Below, piece by piece: positions 7,708-13,036 of a stretch of 13,036 nt of DNA. A program made the position numbers and the translations under genes. Positions within the stretch are counted from its first letter, which is position 1. Every line of letters starts with the position of its first letter. The stretch is from Desulfobacterales bacterium. Its GTDB lineage: Bacteria > Desulfobacterota > Desulfobacteria > Desulfobacterales > Desulfobacteraceae. The stretch is from assembly GCA_022361535.1 (NCBI GenBank), contig JAKSAU010000293.1:1-13036 (forward strand). Direction: 5' to 3'. The notes beneath the pieces were generated by a model. The model did no database searches, was not told the DNA's origin, and was given only the letters and a program-made list of their open reading frames with translations.

Positions 7708-10700
7708 ATTTGCTTCCTTCTATAAGATTCATATCCAGACCCAGCGCATTCAGCTCTTTTGTCAGAACCCTGAAGGATTCCGGCATACCAGGTTCAAGGA
7801 CGTTCTGGCCTTTTACAATTTTTTCATACATACGGGTTCTACCGGTCATATCGTCAGACTTAACCGTGAGGAACTCCTGTAGCGCGTGAGCTGCACCATA
7901 AGCTTCCATGGCCCACACTTCCATCTCACCAAGACGCTGACCACCAAACTGGGCTTTACCGCCAAGTGGTTGCTGGGTTACCAGCGAATAAGGACCAATA
8001 GACCGGGCATGAAGCTTATCATCAACCAAATGGTGAAGCTTAAGCATGTACATGGTTCCAACAGTCACAGGCTTATCAAATGGCTCACCAGTACGGCCAT
8101 CGTAAAGAATGGATTGGCCGGAAGGGTCACAATCTGCCATTTGGATCAGCTCTTTGATTTCCTCCTCGGTGGCACCATCAAAAACCGGTGTGGCTGTATG
8201 AACCCCCCTTCTGTAAAGAGAAGCAAAATCCACCAGCTTGTCATCATCCATTGCGTCGATATCACGGGTAAGGACATCTTCTACCTGCCCGTCTTTCTGT
8301 TTTTGGGTCAGAGCAAAGATAGCTTTTACCTTATCCCGGAGCTGCTCTAATTTCTTTTCTTCGAGCATTTCATCAATCTGCTGTCCCAATGTAAATGCAG
8401 CCCGACCCAGATGAATTTCAAGAATCTGACCAACATTCATACGAGATGGAACACCCAAGGGATTGAGCACCATATCAACCGGACGGCCATCAGCAAAATA
8501 CGGCAAGTCCTCAACTCTCAAGATCCTGGAAACAACACCTTTGTTCCCATGACGACCCGCCATTTTATCACCAACTGACAATACCCGCTCCATAGCAACG
8601 GAAATCTTGATCAGTTTGAGTACGCCTGGCGGGAGGTCATCACCCTTTTCAAAACGGGATACCTGACGGTTAAAGTGCTCTCTTGCTTTTTTAATCTGAT
8701 CCTGGGCTTGCTCAAGAACAACTTGTGCTTTCTCTGTAAGTACTGCATCTTCGACAGCCACATTCACAAGCACGGAGACCGGAATTTTTTCAAACACACC
8801 GGCCTTTACCTTGGCGCCAGCCTTTACCATGACTTTACCGTTACGCTCAAGGTCACTGAGCAGCTCAGCACCCTCTAAGAGGGTTTCGACTTTTTCACGA
8901 CCAACCTCGGTGATGATTTTAATTTCATCATCTCTGTCTTTTTCAAGGCGCTCGATTTCTTCGTCTTCAATGAGGCGGGTTCTGTCATCTTTGGGCAATC
9001 CGCGCCGTGAAAAAACTTTAGCATCGATAACCTTACCTTTAACACCAGGAGGCACGCAAAGAGACGTATCTTTTACATCACCGGCTTTTTCACCGAAAAT
9101 GGCCCGAAGCAATTTTTCTTCGGGAGAAAGCTGGGTTTCACCTTTTGGCGTGATCTTACCAACCAGGATATCACCTGACTGCACTTCAGCACCTAAACGG
9201 ATAATGCCGCTTTCATCAAGATTTTTAAGGGCTTCTTCACCCACATTGGGAATATCCCTTGTAATCTCCTCTTTACCAAGCTTTGTATCACGGGCCAGGA
9301 CTTCAAATTCCTCTACGTGAACCGAAGTATAGACACCGTCTTTAACCAGACGTTCGGAGACCAGGATGGAATCCTCGTAGTTGTACCCATCCCAAGGCAT
9401 AAAAGCTACGGTAACGTTTTTACCCAAGGCAAGCTCGCCAAGCTCTGTAGAAGGCCCGTCAGCGATAACCTGACCCTTTTTGACAGCCTCACCTTTTTCA
9501 ACAATAGGCCTGTGGTTAAAACAGGTGTTCTGGTTGGAGCGAACGAATTTTGTACAATTATATATAGAGACAGCTTTTTCAAATTTGGGATCAGGGCTGT
9601 CATCATTTTTTACAACGATTCGCTTGGAATCAACATCCACAACCACTCCGTCACACTCAGCTACGATAGTAACACCGGAATCTCTGGCAACCACAGGTTC
9701 CATACCTGTACCTACCAGCGGTGCCTCACTCTGAATCAAAGGTACGGCCTGGCGTTGCATATTGGACCCCATCAGCGCCCTGTTGGCATCATCGTTTTCG
9801 AGGAAGGGAATCAACGATGCGGACACGGATACCAGCTGGTTTGGAGAAACGTCCATAAACTTAACGTCCTCCGGAGAGATCATTTCAAACTCACCTGCCA
9901 CCCTGGCTGAAACCGTAGGATTAATATAATTGCCATCTGCATCAAGGGGCGCATTTGCCTGGGCAATTGGGTGTTCTTTTTCCTCAAAGGCACTCAGGTG
10001 CTGGATTTCTTTGCTGGCATTTCCGCCCTCAACGAGACGGAATGGGGTTTCAATAAACCCAAAGTCATTTACCCGGGCATAGGTGCACAAAGAAACAATC
10101 AGACCGATGTTCGGCCCTTCAGGCGTTTCAATAGGACAAATTCTGCCGTAATGGGAAGGATGAACGTCACGAACCTCAAATCCGGCACGTTCACGGGTCA
10201 GACCGCCAGGTCCCAAAGCAGACAGACGCCTTTTATGGGTTGTTTCAGACAGCGGATTGGTCTGATCCATAAACTGGGAGAGCTGAGATGTACCAAAGAA
10301 TTCCCTGACAACGGCTGAAACCGGTTTCGGGTTGATCAGGTCGTGGGGCATCATTGCATCCACTTCCTGCATACTCATTTTTTCTTTGATGGCTCTTTCC
10401 ATTCGAACCAGACCAATGCGATAGTGATTCTCAAGCAGCTCACCAACCGCGCGTACACGCCTGTTACCAAGATGATCAATATCATCTACCTGGCCCTGAG
10501 TATCTTTAAGCTCAATCAGGGTAGAAGCTGTCAGCAGAACATCTTCTTTTCTCAAAGTTTTGACGTCAATCTTGGTATTAACACCGAGACGGTGGTTCAT
10601 TTTCAAACGTCCAACCTTGGACAGGTCGTAGTAAGCCTGACGGAAAAACAAATGATCGATAAAGTCCTGAGCCACTTCAATAGTAGCAGGGTTACCGGGA

Positions 10701-11827
10701 CGGAGCCGACGGTAGATATCCATCAAGGCCTCTTCCTTGGTCTCAATCTTGTCAGAAACCAGGGTTTTGCGCATGGAATCAGAACTTCTTTGATCTACGT
10801 AAAGGATGTGAAACTCATCAAGACCTTTTTCTTCGAATTGCTCAAAAGTATCTTCGGTGATAACTTCACCTGCTTTGAACAACATTTCATTTCCGTCGAA
10901 GTAATTTTTTGCAAATCCCTTATCAAGAATTTCATCCTCGTTGATGGGGATGAAATCCAGGGACTCTTCCTTGAGCTGTTTTAGTGCACGCTTGGTAAAA
11001 ATCCGACCTGCTTTAACCACAACTTCACCGGTTTCAGGAGATTTAATATCAAAGCTTGCCCTTTGACGAACCAGATTATCAGCTACAAACTCTCTGAAGA
11101 AAGATCCGTTTTTGCGGACAATTTTTTCTTTGGTATAAAAGAAATCAAGGATATCTTCTGCAGTATAACCAAAGGCTTTAAAAAGAATGGATACCGGAAA
11201 TTTGCGGCGCCGGTCTATACGGATGTTTACAATATCCTTAGCATCGATTTCCATATCGATCCAGGAACCGCGCACAGGGATAATTCTAGCATTGTATATG
11301 ATTTTACCGGTTGAATAGTTCTTACCTTTATCATGATCAAAGAAAACGCCTGATGAACGGTGCAGCTGGGAGACTACGGCACGCTCCGTTCCGTTAATGA
11401 TGAACGTTCCTCTCGGGGTCATCAACGGAATTGTGCCAAAGTATATTTCCTGCTCTTTTATGTCCCGAATTGTGGATAAATCAGTTTCTTTGTCATGATC
11501 ATAGACGACAAGCCTAACCCTGATATTAACAGGGATATCATAGGTCATCCCACGACTGATACACTCTTTCATGGAGTGTTTGGTTTCCCCAAAAGAATAG
11601 GACACATATTCCAAGGAGGAGGTATCGGTAAAATCCTTGATAGGAAACACCGATTTAAATACTGAATGGAGCCCCTTTTCCTCTCTTTCCTGGGGAGGAA
11701 TGTCTCTTTGAAGGAAACTCTCGAAAGAATCGCGCTGCATCCCGATAAGATCCGGGATATCTATAATTTTTCTTTTACTGCCAAACTCTTTTCTAATACG
11801 CTTGTTCGTCAAAAGACTTCCGGTCAT
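7706..11827 (-). CDS. rpoB: DNA-directed RNA polymerase subunit beta
   Basis: Beta (1373 aa from the chosen start) forms one half of the RNA polymerase clamp/active-site cleft and contacts the RNA-DNA hybrid and incoming NTP. Conserved blocks in order: protrusion with [20 protein letters not shown] (131-150); rifampicin region [13 protein letters not shown] to [11 protein letters not shown] (510-542); [18 protein letters not shown] (556-573); [11 protein letters not shown] (810-820); an acidic helical stretch rich in E/D/K/R (about 940-1055) where E. coli has its SI2 insert; the [12 protein letters not shown] active-site loop (1087-1098); and the C-terminal [20 protein letters not shown] clamp segment (1287-1306). 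Rifampicin contact residues Q518, D521, H531, R534 and S536 (E. coli numbering +5) are the sensitive forms. Length is slightly above the E. coli protein. The stop codon TAA overlaps the rpoC ribosome binding site, implying translational coupling. Confidence 0.98.
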   Translation of the reverse strand: MTGSLLTNKRIRKEFGSKRKIIDIPDLIGMQRDSFESFLQRDIPPQEREEKGLHSVFKSVFPIKDFTDTSSLEYVSYSFGETKHSMKECISRGMTYDIPVNIRVRLVVYDHDKETDLSTIRDIKEQEIYFGTIPLMTPRGTFIINGTERAVVSQLHRSSGVFFDHDKGKNYSTGKIIYNARIIPVRGSWIDMEIDAKDIVNIRIDRRRKFPVSILFKAFGYTAEDILDFFYTKEKIVRKNGSFFREFVADNLVRQRASFDIKSPETGEVVVKAGRIFTKRALKQLKEESLDFIPINEDEILDKGFAKNYFDGNEMLFKAGEVITEDTFEQFEEKGLDEFHILYVDQRSSDSMRKTLVSDKIETKEEALMDIYRRLRPGNPATIEVAQDFIDHLFFRQAYYDLSKVGRLKMNHRLGVNTKIDVKTLRKEDVLLTASTLIELKDTQGQVDDIDHLGNRRVRAVGELLENHYRIGLVRMERAIKEKMSMQEVDAMMPHDLINPKPVSAVVREFFGTSQLSQFMDQTNPLSETTHKRRLSALGPGGLTRERAGFEVRDVHPSHYGRICPIETPEGPNIGLIVSLCTYARVNDFGFIETPFRLVEGGNASKEIQHLSAFEEKEHPIAQANAPLDADGNYINPTVSARVAGEFEMISPEDVKFMDVSPNQLVSVSASLIPFLENDDANRALMGSNMQRQAVPLIQSEAPLVGTGMEPVVARDSGVTIVAECDGVVVDVDSKRIVVKNDDSPDPKFEKAVSIYNCTKFVRSNQNTCFNHRPIVEKGEAVKKGQVIADGPSTELGELALGKNVTVAFMPWDGYNYEDSILVSERLVKDGVYTSVHVEEFEVLARDTKLGKEEITRDIPNVGEEALKNLDESGIIRLGAEVQSGDILVGKITPKGETQLSPEEKLLRAIFGEKAGDVKDTSLCVPPGVKGKVIDAKVFSRRGLPKDDRTRLIEDEEIERLEKDRDDEIKIITEVGREKVETLLEGAELLSDLERNGKVMVKAGAKVKAGVFEKIPVSVLVNVAVEDAVLTEKAQVVLEQAQDQIKKAREHFNRQVSRFEKGDDLPPGVLKLIKISVAMERVLSVGDKMAGRHGNKGVVSRILRVEDLPYFADGRPVDMVLNPLGVPSRMNVGQILEIHLGRAAFTLGQQIDEMLEEKKLEQLRDKVKAIFALTQKQKDGQVEDVLTRDIDAMDDDKLVDFASLYRRGVHTATPVFDGATEEEIKELIQMADCDPSGQSILYDGRTGEPFDKPVTVGTMYMLKLHHLVDDKLHARSIGPYSLVTQQPLGGKAQFGGQRLGEMEVWAMEAYGAAHALQEFLTVKSDDMTGRTRMYEKIVKGQNVLEPGMPESFRVLTKELNALGLDMNLIEGSK

Positions 11828-11940
11828 GATATCTCCCAATGTGAGTTTTTCCAACCGTAAAAGCGGAGACATGGCACTATTGCCTTGCCCCCGCATATAG
11901 TTTATGCACAAACAGAATTGTGCTTATCAGCTATGCAAAA
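11828..11940 (-). other. rplL-rpoB intergenic leader with overlapping stem-loops
   Basis: In E. coli the equivalent gap carries an attenuator and an RNase III site that uncouple ribosomal protein and polymerase output. Here two short inverted repeats are visible on the minus strand: GCACAA/TTGTGC (11906-11923, 6-bp stem) and GCATA/TATGC (11893-11907, 5-bp stem). They share two bases, so the full stems exclude each other. No T-run follows either, and I see no convincing promoter. The reading frame of rpoB stays open through the 3' part of this gap, but the start choice leaves it untranslated. A regulatory role is inferred from position only. Confidence 0.35.
11833..11837 (-). promoter_or_regulatory. 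ribosome binding site deciding the rpoB start
   Basis: GGGAG on the minus strand, 5 nt before the ATG at 11825-11827. The longer open frame could begin at a TTG (11911) or an ATG (11872), but I see no Shine-Dalgarno before the ATG, and the added 28 residues do not look like the family N-terminus. The short start gives [16 protein letters not shown], which leads straight into the conserved region. Confidence 0.8.
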
Positions 11941-12327
11941 CTATTTTACAGATACCTGAGCGCCTGCACCCTCAAGTTGTTCTTTGATCTTTTCGGCTTC
12001 ATCTTTAGCAACACCCTCTTTAACAGCTTTGGGGGCTTCTTCGACGAGCGCTTTGGCTTCTTTCAGACCAAGGCCTGTAATGGCACGAACTTCTTTGATA
12101 ACATTGATCTTTTTGTCACCAACAGTTTCCAGAACAACGTCGAACTCGGTCTTTTCTTCAGCAGCAGCACCGGCATCGCCAGCAGCAGGCATTGCACCAC
12201 CCATCATAACGGGTGCAGCAGCAGATACGCCAAATTTGTCTTCAAGTTCTTTAACCAGTTCGGAAAGTTCCAGAACGCTCATGTTTGCAATGAATTCTAT
12301 AACATCATCTTTAGTGATATCAGCCAT
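11941..12327 (-). CDS. rplL: 50S ribosomal protein L7/L12
   Basis: L12 (128 aa) forms the mobile ribosomal stalk dimers that bind EF-Tu, EF-G, IF2 and release factors and stimulate GTP hydrolysis. Domain order is typical. The N-terminal helical dimerisation and L10-binding part (about 1-34) contains [16 protein letters not shown]. An Ala/Gly/Met-rich flexible hinge spans about 35-57. The acidic globular C-terminal domain (about 58-128) contains [25 protein letters not shown] and [13 protein letters not shown]. Length matches the family. ATG start with AGGAG 7 nt upstream. It is co-transcribed with rplJ and lies 113 nt before the chosen rpoB start. Confidence 0.98.
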   Translation of the reverse strand: MADITKDDVIEFIANMSVLELSELVKELEDKFGVSAAAPVMMGGAMPAAGDAGAAAEEKTEFDVVLETVGDKKINVIKEVRAITGLGLKEAKALVEEAPKAVKEGVAKDEAEKIKEQLEGAGAQVSVK

Positions 12328-12395
12328 TTTATTTCTCCTAAAATTGTAACGAAAGTATATCGTACTTTAAAAATTTATATTTTGGTTTAATTGGG
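12328..12395 (-). other. rplJ-rplL spacer with a small stem-loop
   Basis: This A/T-rich 68-nt spacer contains AAAGTA/TACTTT (12352-12368, 6-bp stem, 5-nt loop) with no T-run after it, so it is not a classical terminator. The Shine-Dalgarno AGGAG (12335-12339) sits 7 nt before the rplL ATG. The hairpin could help expose the rplL ribosome binding site or stabilise the message. High L12 output (several copies per L10) is expected from this position, but no mechanism is shown. Confidence 0.4.
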
Positions 12396-12920
12396 TTAAG
12401 CTGCGTCTTTTTGATCTTTAACAGCATTAAGCACATTGACAAAAGACCTGGGCACACCAGAAAGCACGTTGACCAGATTTGTTGGAACGGCATTGAGTGT
12501 GTAGACCAGTTTTGCAAGCAGATCTTCTTTGGATGGCATTTTTGCCAGCTGCTTGATGTCATCTACGCTAAGAAGATTTCCGCCAAGGGCTGCGCCTTTG
12601 ATCTCCAGTTTTTCATTGTCTTTTGCAAAATCTACGAGAATTTTAGCAGGGGCTACAGGATCGTCCTGAGAAACGATGATTGCATTAGGACCTTTGTATA
12701 GATCCTCAAGCACCTCAGAGTCGGTTCCTTTGGAAGCCAATCTCATGAGAGTGTTTTTAACAACCTCCATCTGAACGCCTGCTTCCCTGAGCTTCGCGCG
12801 AAGTTCTGTCACCTGCAATACGGTCAAACCCTTATAGTCTACCAGTACTGAGATTTCCGCATCGGCCAGCTGCTTTGAAAGCCTTTCGACCAGCTCTTTT
12901 TTCTGGGATATGTTCAGCAA
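12396..12920 (-). CDS. rplJ: 50S ribosomal protein L10
   Basis: L10 (174 aa) is the base of the large-subunit stalk. Its N-terminal domain binds 23S rRNA near L11, and its C-terminal helix carries L12 dimers that recruit translation factors. The sequence shows the L10 pattern: an N-terminal helix with QKKELVERL, the VDYKGLTV strand near residues 27-34, ELRAKLREAGV, VVKNTLMRLA near residues 53-62, then DPVAPAKILVDFAK in the middle. The C-terminal helix (about 145-174) is the expected L12-binding segment. The start is TTG, set by an in-frame stop immediately upstream and a strong Shine-Dalgarno. The gene is followed 68 nt later by rplL. L10 normally represses this mRNA by binding its leader, and a partial leader motif is present upstream. 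Confidence 0.97.
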   Translation of the reverse strand: MLNISQKKELVERLSKQLADAEISVLVDYKGLTVLQVTELRAKLREAGVQMEVVKNTLMRLASKGTDSEVLEDLYKGPNAIIVSQDDPVAPAKILVDFAKDNEKLEIKGAALGGNLLSVDDIKQLAKMPSKEDLLAKLVYTLNAVPTNLVNVLSGVPRSFVNVLNAVKDQKDAA

Positions 12921-12927
12921 TTACTTA

Positions 12928-12936
12928 CACCTCCTT
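12928..12936 (-). promoter_or_regulatory. ribosome binding site of rplJ
   Basis: AAGGAGGTG on the minus strand, a near-perfect anti-16S match, with its GGAGG core 9 nt from a TTG codon. An in-frame TAA lies directly before that TTG and no ATG follows until well into the conserved domain, so this site decides the TTG start of rplJ. Confidence 0.85.
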
Positions 12937-12980
12937 CCATTAATAAAATACGTCGAAGGTGCCAACGAAACCAAAACAAA

Positions 12981-13009
12981 ATTATATTTCCGTCTCGGCA
13001 GGCCGGCAA
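12981..13009 (-). promoter_or_regulatory. possible sigma70-type promoter within the rplJ leader
   Basis: On the minus strand a perfect TATAAT (12981-12986) lies 17 nt from TTGCCG (13004-13009, 4 of 6 matches to TTGACA). The spacing is ideal. However, the elements overlap the L10-leader-like motif, which would have to be transcribed from further upstream to work. Either this is a secondary promoter for rplJL or the match is chance in an A/T-rich stretch. Confidence 0.3.
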
Positions 13010-13036
13010 ATCCGATTATGCATAGACTCATGCACC

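Larger units (their letters stand above)
12921..13036 (-). promoter_or_regulatory. rplJ 5' leader, partial L10-leader-like RNA
   Basis: Untranslated region upstream of rplJ, cut by the window edge. On the minus strand it holds a small hairpin (13019-13034, 5-bp stem TGCAT/ATGCA, 6-nt loop), then CCTGCCGAG at 12994-13002. That motif resembles the conserved 3' arm of L10 leader RNAs, where the L10-L12 complex binds its own mRNA to repress rplJL. The matching 5' arm would lie beyond position 13036, so the fold cannot be confirmed here. The rest of the leader is A/T-rich and ends in a strong Shine-Dalgarno. The L10-leader call is from memory of the family; an ordinary 5' UTR is the alternative. 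Confidence 0.45.

Noticed and set aside
8990..9010. Possible lineage insert in the acidic helical part of beta (about residues 940-1055)
   Set aside because: E. coli beta has an insert (SI2) in the same place, and overall length is close to E. coli, so this is expected.
9317..9910. 197-aa plus-strand open frame opposite rpoB
   Set aside because: Shadow of rpoB codon usage; no independent evidence of a gene.
10210..10300. Possible rifampicin-resistance changes in RpoB
   Set aside because: The key contact residues are the sensitive forms; the few differences from E. coli (for example T at E. coli N518 and I524) look like lineage variation.
10343..10984. 213-aa plus-strand open frame opposite rpoB
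   Set aside because: It is antisense to conserved rpoB sequence and resembles no protein family I know.
11828..11911. N-terminal extension of rpoB from an upstream TTG or ATG
   Set aside because: The Shine-Dalgarno lies before the ATG at 11827, I see none before the ATG at 11872, and the extra 28 residues do not fit the family N-terminus.
1..13036. CRISPR arrays, insertion sequences, tRNA or rRNA genes, phage or defence genes
   Set aside because: No direct-repeat arrays, transposase frames, tRNA-like cloverleafs or unexplained long gaps were seen; nearly all bases are in core housekeeping genes.

Overview
The window is a dense run of transcription and translation genes, all on the minus strand. 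Read in the direction of transcription (high to low coordinates) the order is rplJ, rplL, rpoB, rpoC, rpsL, rpsG, tuf, rpsJ, rplC. This is the bacterial rif cluster (L10/L12 and RNA polymerase beta/beta') joined to the str cluster (S12, S7, EF-Tu) and then to the start of the S10 cluster. Base composition looks mid-range. Beta' carries an SI3-type insert in its trigger loop, and the RpoC and L10 N-termini look deltaproteobacterial. Together these suggest Desulfobacterota, probably a Desulfobacterales-like sulfate reducer. That placement rests on remembered resemblance, not on a search.

Layout. 12921-13036: untranslated leader of rplJ with a partial L10-leader-like motif and a possible promoter. 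11941-12920: rplJ and rplL, the ribosomal stalk. 7706-11827: rpoB. 3313-7695: rpoC, whose TTG start lies 10 nt after the rpoB stop. 3207-3312: spacer with a good sigma70-type promoter for the str genes. 2314-3206: rpsL and rpsG. 1073-2266: tuf, with no fusA between rpsG and tuf. 94-1057: rpsJ and rplC. 1-93: spacer with two stem-loops and no recognisable rplD.

The genes supply two linked machines. RpoB and RpoC form the catalytic core of RNA polymerase. The ribosomal proteins and EF-Tu serve the small-subunit decoding and head regions (S12, S7, S10), the peptidyl-transferase side of the large subunit (L3), and the factor-binding stalk (L10, L12).

The most notable item is inside rpoC. About 100 residues (roughly 574-673 of beta') interrupt the pore domain just before the secondary-channel rim helices, and they resemble a parvulin/PpiC-type peptidyl-prolyl isomerase domain. 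Both catalytic histidine positions appear to be replaced, so it may act as a binding or docking module. Other points worth a look are the missing fusA, an S7 N-terminus without its usual basic tail, TTG starts on rplJ and rpoC, and the structured spacer after rplC.
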